Origin: CAWIUB01 sp963839175 | Lineage (GTDB): Bacteria; Actinomycetota; Actinomycetes; Mycobacteriales; Jatrophihabitantaceae | Length of the DNA: 64,000 nucleotides | Direction of reading: 5' to 3' | Assembly (NCBI GenBank): GCA_963839175.1 | Contig: CAWIUB010000003.1 | Location: 14,672-78,671, forward strand | In this document: in pieces, positions 26,971-34,991 of the stretch | How the letters are laid out: each line of letters starts with the position of its first letter | How positions within the stretch are numbered: position 1 is the first letter of the stretch | Translations under genes and position numbers: made by a program | Notes under the pieces: model-generated | Database searches by the model: none | What the model was told of the DNA's origin: nothing | What the model saw: only the letters and a program-made list of their open reading frames with translations

Positions 26971-27305
26971 GACGCCCCGATCCCTTCATTAGTCACGACA
27001 AGCCTAGCCTCGCCGGTTCCCGCTGGTCTCAGGCCCACGAGCGTCGGACGCGCGGACGGTTGCCAGCCCTGCGCGTTAACCGCTTGCGCCGAGCCACAGC
27101 CTCCATCTTTGCTCTCGTCCGGTCCGCCGGACGTCGCTGGGGTGGTCCGATCGCGGCCGGGCCCGGTGTCAGCGACTGCCAAGGTCAAGGTTCAGGGCGA
27201 GCCCGCAGATCGCGAGACCGTGGCGAAGCCGCGCGGCATCAGACTTGGTCGCGAGCCTCCAGCCGAAGTCGGAGATACCGCGGGCTGCCGGGCGACAATC
27301 AGGCT
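26971..27305. other. No recognisable gene (0.33 kb)
   Basis: Divergent promoter region between the small coiled-coil gene and the HNH-type gene. No conserved frame or repeat is recognised. Confidence 0.45.
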
Positions 27306-28219
27306 GTGTCGGAACAGGACTACTCGAGCGGCGCTCGGGCCGCGCAGGGCTGGGTGCTTCGCGAGATACGTGGCCGCGGCGCCTCTGGAGAGAAGGGCCT
27401 GGCGACCGCGCACTCGATGAGGTTGGTGGGTCCCGGCGATGCCGAGTTCGTGGTCGAACGTCTCAATCGCGACTTCGGAACGATGGACGTCGAGATCCTT
27501 CGGCTGGCCGGCCCGATGAACTTCGACCGATGCCCGATTTGTCTTGACTCGACGCCGATGAACAAGGAGCACGTGCCGCCGGTACCGCTCGGCGGGTCGG
27601 TGATGACCACGACGTGTGCACGCTGCAACAACGAACTCGGCTCGCGGCTTGAAGCCTCGCTCATCGACTGGTGGCAAGACGCGGTCGGGTTGGTTTCCCT
27701 GTCCCACGATGACGTGCGCGGAGCGCGACGAGCAGCGCGGGTGCTGCTGCGTCAGAAGGAGACCGGAGAACCGGTGCTCCTGCTGCGCCCAGTCGACCCG
27801 GCCATCCGAAACCGGTTCGGTGCTGGCACGCAGTTCTCGATGAGTTTCACCGAACCGGATCGCGCACGCTACCGGCTCGCCGCGCTCAAGAGCGCCTACC
27901 TCACCGCATGTCTGCCGCTGTGCTCGATCCCGGAAACACCGCAAGCCGTGCCGATCCGGGCCGAGCTGTTGGCTGCCCGAGACGCGCCTCGCAAACACCG
28001 AGTCAGGCCGGTCCGCTCTGCGAAGGTCTGCAGATCTGGAAATCCCACGGCCCTGCCGTGCCGCGCGAGATCGCGCTCGTCCGCACCCAACCTGCAGACG
28101 CGGCAGCGCCGGTCATCGCGCTTTTCCTCGCGCGCACCCTGCTGGTGAGCTGGCCCATCGGCGGATACCTGGTCACAGCCGACTCCGCTGGGACGACGAC
28201 GGCCGCCTACCCACTCTGA
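27306..28219 (+). pseudogene. HNH-endonuclease-like protein, frameshifted near the C-terminus
   Basis: From the GTG at 27306, about residues 70-110 hold the zinc/HNH core: CPICLDSTPMNKEHVPPVPL followed by a second CxxC in TTTCARCNNELG. That is the arrangement of HNH_5-type nucleases (treble-clef zinc, EHVxP in place of the usual DHxxP). A helical body follows (AALKSAYLTACLPLCSIPET). Near 28000 the frame fails; the likely genuine tail (LQIWKSHGPAVPREIALVRT, LARTLLVSWPIGGYLVTADS) lies in another frame and ends at 28219. One indel would restore a protein of about 305 residues. Function as a nuclease is inferred from the motif only. Confidence 0.6.
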
Positions 28220-28223
28220 CGGC

Positions 28224-28577
28224 CTACCCAAAGAGCGCCGCGCGGCCCGACGAGCGGTGCCCCAAATCAGCGAAACGGGCGCAGCAGGCGACGACAGCTT
28301 CTCGCGCGGCCATCACACACCGTGACGAACCAAGGAACACGACACGCTCGTTAGCCGTCGTTCCGGTACACCCGAACGCGCAGTGGCTGCGCGCGTTATC
28401 CAGCTCCGAACGATCGATACCGTGCAGCGTGACGCCATCGCGCTCGGCTGGGATTCGCGCAAGGTCCCGACCAGAAATTGGGGCGGACACGAACGATCTT
28501 GCAGGTGAAGCGCGTCGGCGGTCGGTGACATCGTGTGACCGGACGAGGATGGTGCGCCTCAGTTCACCGCTCCGCAT
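28224..28577 (-). CDS. Uncertain small hypothetical protein
   Basis: A minus-strand frame of 117 residues with plausible composition (SHCAFGCTGTTANERVVFLG, VMAAREAVVACCARFADLGH) and several cysteines. It overlaps the end of the response-regulator gene by 19 bases on the same strand. I recognise no family and no clear ribosome-binding site. It may be spurious; listed because the interval is otherwise empty. Confidence 0.25.
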   Translation of the reverse strand: MRSGELRRTILVRSHDVTDRRRASPARSFVSAPISGRDLARIPAERDGVTLHGIDRSELDNARSHCAFGCTGTTANERVVFLGSSRCVMAAREAVVACCARFADLGHRSSGRAALFG

Positions 28578-29221
28578 TGGGCGTGCAGCTCGTTGAGGTA
28601 GGCGAGCACGGCGAGCACCCGGCGGTGGCCGTCCTGCCCGTCTGCGATATCGAGCTTGGTGAGTATGTGCCGCACGTGCGCCTCGACCGTGCGTTCGCTG
28701 AGGGTCAGGCGGGTGGCGATGGCGGCGTTGGTCAGGCCCTGCGCCATCAACTCGAGAACGTTGCGCTCACGCTCGGACAGCCGGGTGAGCGGGCCGCCGT
28801 TGACCTGTGCGACGAGGCCGGCGACGACCTTCGGGTCGAGCGCGGATCCCCCGGCGGCGACCCGGGTCGCGGCGGCGAGGAAGTCAGCGACGTCGAGGAC
28901 CCGGTCCTTGAGCAGATAGCCGAACCCGCCGAGCGTCGCGAGGGTCACCGCGTGGGTGGTCTCGACGTGCTGGGACAGGACGAGGACGCCGATGCCGGGG
29001 TGGCGCTCCTTGATCTCGCGGGCCGCGCGGGTGCCCTCGTCGGTGAAGGTCGGCGGCATTCGGACGTCGAGGACGACGAGGTCGGGTTGCTGTTCGTCGA
29101 CGGTCTGCTGAAGCTGCTCCGCGGTGCCGAGCGTGCCGATGACCTGGTGGCCGCCGTCGGCGAACAGGCGCGCCAGCCCCTCGCGCAGCAGCGCTTGGTC
29201 TTCGACGATCAGGACACGCAT
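28559..29221 (-). CDS. NarL/LuxR-family response regulator
   Basis: 220 residues from the ATG at 29221. The receiver domain has the acidic pair in LIVEDQ (residues 7-8), phosphoacceptor D52 in DLVVLDVRMPP, a conserved Ser/Thr position in VLVLSQH and the lysine in GYLLKDR. The C-terminal LuxR helix-turn-helix (LTRLSERERNVLELMAQGLT, RTVEAHVRHILTKLDI) binds DNA as a dimer once phosphorylated. The start lies 13 bases inside the end of the sensor kinase gene, so translation is coupled. Target genes are probably the adjacent membrane-protein genes (see the dyad motifs). Confidence 0.92.
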   Translation of the reverse strand: MRVLIVEDQALLREGLARLFADGGHQVIGTLGTAEQLQQTVDEQQPDLVVLDVRMPPTFTDEGTRAAREIKERHPGIGVLVLSQHVETTHAVTLATLGGFGYLLKDRVLDVADFLAAATRVAAGGSALDPKVVAGLVAQVNGGPLTRLSERERNVLELMAQGLTNAAIATRLTLSERTVEAHVRHILTKLDIADGQDGHRRVLAVLAYLNELHAQCGAVN

Positions 29222-31245
29222 GGGAACTCCGCGGTCAGGGTGGTGCCGACACCGGCCCCGCTTCGGATGCGCAGCGTGCCGCCCTGGGCGGCGACGCGGT
29301 CGACGAGCCCGGTGAGGCCGGAGCCCGGGCTCGCCGACGCACCCCCGACGCCGTTGTCGACGACGGACACGACGAGCCGGCCGTTGTGTCGTGCGGCGCT
29401 CAGCACCACCTTGGTGGCGTGTGCGTGCCGCACCGCGTTCGTGAGACCTTCGCAGGCGGTGAAGTAGGCGGCCGTCTCGATGTCGGGGGTGGCTCGCGGG
29501 CCGGACGTCCGCACCTCGACCGGGAGCGGTGCCCTGCTCGCGAGATCCCGCAGCGCGGACCCGAGGCCGGCGTCGAGCTGCGCCGGCCGCAGCCCGCGTG
29601 CCAGTTCGCGCAGCTCGTCGATCGCCACGCTGATCTCCGCGACCGCGCCCTCCAGCGCCTGCGACACCTGCGGCGCAATGGGTCCGAGGGCGTGTTGGGC
29701 GTGCCGCAGGGCGAGCCCGATCGAGACGAAGCGCTGCTGGGCGCCGTCGTGCAGGTCGCGTTCGATCCGCGTGCGCTCCGCGTCCGCAGCAGCGACTATC
29801 CGCGTCCGCGAGGCCTGCACCTCGGCCAGCTGACGGCGCAGCTCTACCCGCAGGCGGGCGATCTCGATTGCTAACCCACCTGCCTCGACGAGCTGCCGCA
29901 GCAGCGCAGAATGCTCTCGACTTGTCGTGCTGTGCAGCATCTTTCCGAGTGGCTGGCCGCCTCGCTCGATAGGTACGCGCTCCCGCGGGTCGTCGGGCGC
30001 GTCCGCAACGGGCATCCCGTGCGCGTCGACATAGAGCTGGCTCTCGGGGAGGAAGAAGTGCAGCTCGAGCGTCGGATCCGACACTAGCTCGCGCAGCAGC
30101 GCTTCGACGCCCTCCGGTGCCGCGCGGCCGGCACGCAGGTCGTCGAGGAAGCCGGTCATGCGATGCAGTGCGTCGTAACGGGCCCGGTTGAACCGTCGAT
30201 CCACCGCGTCCTGCACCCGGGCCCGCACGGGACGGAACGCGATCGCGACCACGAGCGTGGCGGCCGCGGTCGTCCACGGAGAGCCGCGGCCGAGCGCCGT
30301 GCCCAGCAGCAACACGGTGCCGGCGAACGCGGCGGCGAGCACGGCGCTCACCGACCCATACACCAGCGTCCGGTTGATGACCACGTCGATCCCGTACAGC
30401 CCGCGCCGCAGGATCGCGAAGCCTGCGGCCAGCGGGAAGGCGGCGAACGCGAAGCCGAGCACGGCCATCCGGGCCGGCAGACCACCGTGCGGCCAGATGA
30501 GCCAGGTGCTCATGTCGAGGGCGGTGACGGTCGCCGCAACCGATCCGACGGCCACCACCAGCTTGAGCTGCTGCCGTACCTCCGCATTCCCTCGCCGCAG
30601 TCGGGCGACCAGCGCCACCGCCCCGGCCAGGAGCCCGCCGAACACGAACAGCCAGCCGGCAAAGTCGACGGCGTTCATCGCGGCGCGAGTCCCGGGGATG
30701 CCGAACGAGTTCGACACCGCTGCGAACGGTGGGTCGTATCGGCCGGGGGTAAACGCGCCTGCGACGACCAGCAATGCCATGCCGGTCACCAGCACCGCCA
30801 GGACCAGCCGCCAGCGCCGGGACGGCAGCCGCCCGTCAGGGAACAGCAGCACCGCGAGACCGAACCACCCTGCGACCTCCTCTCCCATCACGGTGTTGAT
30901 GCCGACTGCGGCTGTCGATCCCGGCAGGTGATGTGCGGTGTTCAGGTCGACGTCCGCGTACTGCCACGTGATGAGGTGGACGCAGATAAGCAAGCCGGTA
31001 ACGCAGAAGACCAGACCGGTGCGGTTGTCCGGAACGCGCCACGCGACGATCGCGCCGACCGACGCGAAGGTGAGCCCGAGCAGCAGGAACGCGCCGCCGC
31101 CGATGCCCGCGAAGATGTCGTCCGGCTGCGTCGCCAGGATGTCGCTCGGCCCGATCGCGAGCAGCACCGCCGTCGGCACCGCGAGGACGACGCAGGCCAG
31201 CCACATCAGCGCGGCGGCTCGACGCGCCGTCACCCGGGCCCGCAT
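29209..31245 (-). CDS. Sensor histidine kinase, HisKA_3/NarX-type, multi-pass membrane
   Basis: 678 residues. Residues 1-350 contain about nine membrane spans (WLACVVLAVPTAVLLAIG, AFLLLGLTFASVGAIVAW, GWFGLAVLLFPDGRLPSRRW, and others), with no large extracellular domain. A GAF-like linker follows. Phosphoacceptor His is in ERDLHDGAQQRFVSIGL (about residue 500), and the HATPase region has EGLTNAVRHAHATKVV and VVDNGVGGASASPGSGLTGL. The layout matches actinobacterial HK7-type kinases such as those of the LiaS/DesK-like group. The signal is probably membrane-borne or intramembrane. Operon with the downstream response regulator. Confidence 0.92.
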   Translation of the reverse strand: MRARVTARRAAALMWLACVVLAVPTAVLLAIGPSDILATQPDDIFAGIGGGAFLLLGLTFASVGAIVAWRVPDNRTGLVFCVTGLLICVHLITWQYADVDLNTAHHLPGSTAAVGINTVMGEEVAGWFGLAVLLFPDGRLPSRRWRLVLAVLVTGMALLVVAGAFTPGRYDPPFAAVSNSFGIPGTRAAMNAVDFAGWLFVFGGLLAGAVALVARLRRGNAEVRQQLKLVVAVGSVAATVTALDMSTWLIWPHGGLPARMAVLGFAFAAFPLAAGFAILRRGLYGIDVVINRTLVYGSVSAVLAAAFAGTVLLLGTALGRGSPWTTAAATLVVAIAFRPVRARVQDAVDRRFNRARYDALHRMTGFLDDLRAGRAAPEGVEALLRELVSDPTLELHFFLPESQLYVDAHGMPVADAPDDPRERVPIERGGQPLGKMLHSTTSREHSALLRQLVEAGGLAIEIARLRVELRRQLAEVQASRTRIVAAADAERTRIERDLHDGAQQRFVSIGLALRHAQHALGPIAPQVSQALEGAVAEISVAIDELRELARGLRPAQLDAGLGSALRDLASRAPLPVEVRTSGPRATPDIETAAYFTACEGLTNAVRHAHATKVVLSAARHNGRLVVSVVDNGVGGASASPGSGLTGLVDRVAAQGGTLRIRSGAGVGTTLTAEFPCVS

Positions 31246-31282
31246 TGGGCCAGTGTCTCAGCGCGAATGACCACCGCCAAGC

Positions 31283-31317
31283 GTGCTGGCACTGCGCGGG
31301 TATCAGTGCTGGCGCTG
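31283..31317. promoter_or_regulatory. Dyad repeats upstream of the sensor kinase (candidate operator)
   Basis: GTGCTGGCACTG at 31283-31294 and GTGCTGGCGCTG at 31306-31317 sit 38-72 bases upstream of the kinase start, 23 bases (about two helical turns) apart. The core GTGC-TG-GCAC is a dyad. The same motif recurs in the divergent region at 32018-32064. This is the pattern expected for a NarL-type regulator that controls its own operon and a neighbour. Confidence 0.4.
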
Positions 31318-31989
31318 ACCGAAGCTCACCGGGATCTTTGCAGGGGACGAAGCGCCGGGCACGAGCGCGGCTACGCCGGCGGGCAACGGCGCCAGATAGA
31401 TGAGGGCGGGTACGACGTCGCGGGCGACGACGAACTGCCCGATCAAGAACAACCCGACGACGGCTGCGAACCAGCCGGTCCAGCGGCTCAGGACGCGCGA
31501 CACCGCAATGCGCACCCCGAACATCAGCACCGCGACGCCGAACAGCAGCCCGGCAGCGCCGAGCAGTCCGCCATCGGCCCACCCGGTGACGTCCGCGTAC
31601 CACTTCGGAATCGGGACGCCGGAGTGAACGGCATCGGCCACCCGGACCGTCACAGTGAGCCGGTACGCCAGGTTCGCGATCCAGACGGCGGACCCGGCAA
31701 CGACAAGCGCTGTGGCGACTGCCGGAAGCGCCGACCCCGGCGCGGCCCGATCCAGCACGCGCGCCAGCATGGCAAGTCCGGCAAGGGTGCCGCCAATACC
31801 GACGGCGAACATCCAGTTCGCGAACTCCCACGCGCCCTCGTGGTCGGCGATAAGCCGCACCGCCCGGTCCGGTCTCGCCGTCCAGATCGAGGACAAGTTG
31901 GGGTACAGCGCCGCCACCGCCGCGCAGCAGAAACCGAGCACGAGGGCCGCCCCGACGCCGAGCAACGCCCGCGGGCCATCTTCAGTCAC
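31303..31989 (-). CDS. Integral membrane protein, six predicted spans
   Basis: 228 residues from the GTG at 31989. Hydrophobic segments include ALLGVGAALVLGFCCAAVAA, FANWMFAVGIGGTLAGLAML, LPAVATALVVAGSAVWIANL, GLLGAAGLLFGVAVLMFGVR and WFAAVVGLFLIGQFVVARD; a conserved HSGVPIPKWYADVTGWADGG loop links two spans. No known family is recognised. It ends 57 bases before the sensor kinase start on the same strand, so it may be the first gene of that operon. Confidence 0.7.
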   Translation of the reverse strand: MTEDGPRALLGVGAALVLGFCCAAVAALYPNLSSIWTARPDRAVRLIADHEGAWEFANWMFAVGIGGTLAGLAMLARVLDRAAPGSALPAVATALVVAGSAVWIANLAYRLTVTVRVADAVHSGVPIPKWYADVTGWADGGLLGAAGLLFGVAVLMFGVRIAVSRVLSRWTGWFAAVVGLFLIGQFVVARDVVPALIYLAPLPAGVAALVPGASSPAKIPVSFGQRQH

Positions 31990-32017
31990 CGTCGCATCCT
32001 CGCGCCCGACTGGGCGG

Positions 32018-32064
32018 TGCCGGCAACTGTGCCGGCACTGCATCGCCGGTGCGTACTGGCACTG
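32018..32064. promoter_or_regulatory. Cluster of GTGCYGGCAC-like dyads in a divergent promoter
   Basis: Three copies lie in 47 bases: GGTGCCGGCAAC (32017-32028), the perfect palindrome GTGCCGGCAC (32029-32038) and GTACTGGCACTG (32053-32064). They fall between two divergently transcribed membrane-protein genes. Together with the two copies at 31283-31317 they make a plausible regulon for the adjacent response regulator. Confidence 0.4.
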
Positions 32065-32147
32065 ATCCAAGTCACGTGCTCGCGCCGATGTGCGCTCGGG
32101 GCTGCTCCTCCTACCGTCGCTGCACAGGTTCGCACCAAGGAGGAGAC

Positions 32148-32798
32148 ATGACCCGCACAACCAGCGACACCCGCGCCATCGACCTCGGGCCCAAGCCGCC
32201 GGCGGATCAGATTCGGACGGCCGGGGGCGCGTGCGCGCTCGGTGCCCTCGTTCTGTTCGCCGGTGCAGTCGCCACCCAGATCATGCAGGCGTCGACGAGC
32301 GTCTCCGACCAGTTGTGGCGCTACCCATGGAGCAGCCACACCGCCGTGATCGCCTGGACGATCTTCGGCGCGATGGAAGTGCTCGTCCTGACCGGCGTGC
32401 TGGCCTGGCAGCGCAGCGGGGTCGCCGGATCGGGCCGCGCAGCGCAGGTCGGTTTGCCCCTCACCGCAGTCGGCACGGCGCTCATCGTCGCCGGACACTT
32501 CGCGTCGATACCGGTCCGCAACCAGACGATCCACGAGACCGGAGCGCAGCTCGTCAGCGGGATCTTCGGTGCCGGGACGGTGCTCTCGGCCGTCGGTCTC
32601 GCGCTGGCCGGCTGGGCCACTCTGCGGGCGGGCGTGTGGCAAGACTGGCGGCGCTTCCTGCCGCTCACCATCGGCGTGGTAACGACCGCGCTGATCGGCG
32701 TGGGGCTCACGAAGGCGCTACCAACCGGCGTGGCCCTGTACTCCCTGGGCTTTGCCATCCTCGGGATCGCCCTGATTCAAGAGCGGCGCACGCCGTGA
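32148..32798 (+). CDS. Integral membrane protein
   Basis: 216 residues from the ATG at 32148, preceded by AAGGAGGAG. Six predicted spans, including GACALGALVLFAGAVATQIM, HTAVIAWTIFGAMEVLVLTG, GLPLTAVGTALIVAGHFASI, GTVLSAVGLALAGWATLRA and FLPLTIGVVTTALIGVGLTK. A periplasmic NQTIHETGAQLVSGIFGAG loop is the most distinctive part. No family recognised. Start of a probable operon (ATGA overlap) with a second membrane protein and a secreted protein; likely regulated by the neighbouring two-component system. Confidence 0.75.
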   Translation: MTRTTSDTRAIDLGPKPPADQIRTAGGACALGALVLFAGAVATQIMQASTSVSDQLWRYPWSSHTAVIAWTIFGAMEVLVLTGVLAWQRSGVAGSGRAAQVGLPLTAVGTALIVAGHFASIPVRNQTIHETGAQLVSGIFGAGTVLSAVGLALAGWATLRAGVWQDWRRFLPLTIGVVTTALIGVGLTKALPTGVALYSLGFAILGIALIQERRTP

Positions 32799-33364
32799 TG
32801 CCCGGGCGCTCGGCGGACCGTCACGTGACGGGCTGGGCGGGCTGGTGCCTGCGCCTCGCCGGCGCGAGCGGCATCGTCAACGGCCTCGGGTTCGGCGGCT
32901 TCACGATTCCCGCGATGGTGAGCATCGGCCAAGGACGAGGCATCCTCTACACCTTCGGAAATCCGACCTACGGAAACGGCCCGTTCGAACGGATCGGAAT
33001 CCCGACGTCCGTGCCGCTGCTGGCCGGCTTTCTCGCGGCCTGCCTCGTGCAGGTCCTCGGCGGCGTCCTGCTGCTGGTGCCACGCCGCTCGGGAATCGCG
33101 GTCTCGATCGTAGGGGTGCTGCTCTGCGCCCCGTTCTGGTGGGGATTCGATCTACCCCTCGCCTGGCTCAACGCGGCAATGGTGGTCGGGTTCCTGATGC
33201 TCGCGCTCTTGGTGCTGGCGTGGGGTGCCCGACGAGCCACGAACCCGGAACCCGGCACTCCCGGGGCGGCACGTCCGGACCAATATCGACCGGCAGCTCC
33301 TGACAAGCGAGTTCCAGGGCAGCAGCGACAACCTCTGCGAAACCCTCCAGTGAATCAACCGTAG
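32798..33364 (+). CDS. Integral membrane protein, four predicted spans
   Basis: 188 residues; the ATG overlaps the previous stop. Spans include WCLRLAGASGIVNGLGFGGF, SVPLLAGFLAACLVQVLGGV, IAVSIVGVLLCAPFWWGFDL and WLNAAMVVGFLMLALLVLAW. The last 35 residues are polar and proline-rich. Unknown family. It belongs to the operon starting at 32148 and may form a complex with its partner. Confidence 0.7.
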   Translation: MPGRSADRHVTGWAGWCLRLAGASGIVNGLGFGGFTIPAMVSIGQGRGILYTFGNPTYGNGPFERIGIPTSVPLLAGFLAACLVQVLGGVLLLVPRRSGIAVSIVGVLLCAPFWWGFDLPLAWLNAAMVVGFLMLALLVLAWGARRATNPEPGTPGAARPDQYRPAAPDKRVPGQQRQPLRNPPVNQP

Positions 33365-33373
33365 GAGGCATCA

Positions 33374-33903
33374 ATGTTCTGTAGCCCGAAACACGCCGCG
33401 TCCCGAGTGCTGCTACTGGGTGTCGCGCTCGCGGCGGCCGCGCTAGCTGTGGACGCCCAGCCCGCCTCGGCCGCCCGCCGGAGCACGCCCAGCTGATCGT
33501 CACAGCACCCCCGCTCGACCTGCCCGCAGGCACTCTGTGTGATTTCGCCTATCACCAGGCGGCGTCGTACACCCGGAACCGCACGCAATTCTTCGACAGC
33601 GCCGGAAACCTCGTCCGAATCGAGGATCTGAACGATGTGACAGTCGTGCACCGCAACGTCGACACCGGATACACCCTGGTCGAAGAGGATCACTACGCGG
33701 CTCACGTCGACTTCGCCAGCGGCGTCGTCAGGGTAACCGGCCAGAGCTGGGCGCTGCGCGATGAGGCCGGTCGGCTCGTCCTGGCCGGAGCGGGCCTGCT
33801 CACCATCGACCTCTTGACCGAGGCGCTCCTGACGCAGACGCCCAACGTCAAGGACAGTCGCCAGATCTTCTGCCCCGCGCTCGGCGGCGCCCCGGCACCC
33901 TGA
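33374..33903 (+). pseudogene. Secreted protein, one-base frameshift after the signal peptide
   Basis: A TAGGAGG site precedes the ATG at 33374. The first 33 residues form a signal peptide (RVLLLGVALAAAALAVDAQP, then ASA). One extra C near 33475 makes that frame stop at once, while the mature protein continues in another frame: LIVTAPPLDLPAGTLCDFAY, VVHRNVDTGYTLVEEDHYAA, HVDFASGVVRVTGQSWALRD and FCPALGG, with two cysteines. Homologous small secreted proteins of actinomycetes have this layout. Nine bases after the operon's second membrane gene. Confidence 0.65.
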
Positions 33904-34386
33904 GGTTCATGCCCGCGACGCCGCACAACGCGACGCCAGCTGAAGATCAAACCGTTGGCCGTTTCCCGGCGCAACAAACAACACAGAACAACCTCGCCGT
34001 TCGGCGCGGCCCGATACCGTCGCGTTCGACGATGTCGCGTTCGACGATGTCGCGTCGCTCCAGCACGGGCGGGCCGAAGATTGGGATCTTCTCCTCGAAC
34101 GCCGCTGCGGAGAAGGCCCGCGGATCCAGGGCGCCGCCGGGCGGTGATGGCGGTACTTGCCCTCGTAGCGTCGCTCTGCGTCGGGCGGTTCGATGCCGAA
34201 TGATCCGCACCGCCTCCGCATGCCGGTCGGCACGCTCGGCGCCGACTGACGATCCGCCCGTGCAGGGGTGCCAGCCTCCCTGGGACTGGCCCGCCAACGC
34301 CCTCGTCGCCGGGCCACGGTCCGGTGCAGCCTTGCCTCGATGAGCAAGACCTTGGGGTTTGCGCAGCACCGCGCCATACTGCTGCG
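33904..34386. other. Gene-poor stretch with a short tandem repeat (0.48 kb)
   Basis: A 15-base unit (GTCGCGTTCGACGAT) is repeated in tandem at about 34019-34048. A minus-strand frame around 33950-34370 contains RAFSAAAFEEKIPIFGPPVL and could be a gene scrap, but has no start or known motif. Nothing else is identifiable. Confidence 0.4.
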
Positions 34387-34754
34387 GTGAGCGGTCTGAC
34401 GCATGTGGCGCTTGCGGCCTCTGATCCTGCGCGCTCGCTGGAGTTCTATCGCGACGTCATCGGGGTCGACGGCCAGGTACGGGCGGAGGGCGGTTTCGTT
34501 ATCAGCACAACCAACCGCGCCGCCTTCACCTCTATTCAGAGGCAAGCCGCCAACGGGTCCCGGCGACTTCCATTTCGGCGGGCCCATTCCGAACGCCGAG
34601 GCGGTCCGACAGGCACGCGAGCGATTTCGATCAATGGGGGCTGGTCGAGCACGACTGGTCCGACGAGCCGCGGCACACGTCGGTCAAGGTCATCGACCCA
34701 GACGGCTATGTCGTCGGGGTCGCCTGGGAGCCCGACCACGAAGTCAGCCGATAG
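34387..34754 (+). pseudogene. VOC/glyoxalase-family protein, frameshifted
   Basis: The GTG at 34387 opens SGLTHVALAASDPARSLEFY, RDVIGVDGQVRAEGGFVIST, a normal VOC start. The sequence then changes frame twice: GDFHFGGPIPNAEAVRQARE in a second frame near 34565, and LVEHDWSDEPRHTSVKVIDP, DGYVVGVAWEPDHEVSR in the next, ending at 34754. The second shift sits in a GGGGG run near 34637. With those two bases corrected the gene would be a complete 122-residue metalloprotein. Confidence 0.65.
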
Positions 34755-34991
34755 ACCACGGCGCAGGCGCCGGCAATACGACCGCGCATAATGTCGCCGG
34801 GTCGATCCGAACCCGGGCCCGACTGGCCGCTCGGGATTCGGCGTACCCGAGTGGACCGTGTGTTGCGCCGGCGTGGGTTGCACCTCGATCGCGCTCGCAC
34901 TGCGTAGCCAGGCCCGGCCCGTCGATCTGGGCGGCTTTCCGCCGGCCGAGCCACCGCACAGATGGAACGGTGTGCGCGGTGTCGCCCCGTG

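Noticed and set aside
30163..32151. 662-residue plus-strand open frame
   Set aside because: Antisense to the sensor kinase and membrane protein, low-complexity charged sequence. Shadow of real genes.
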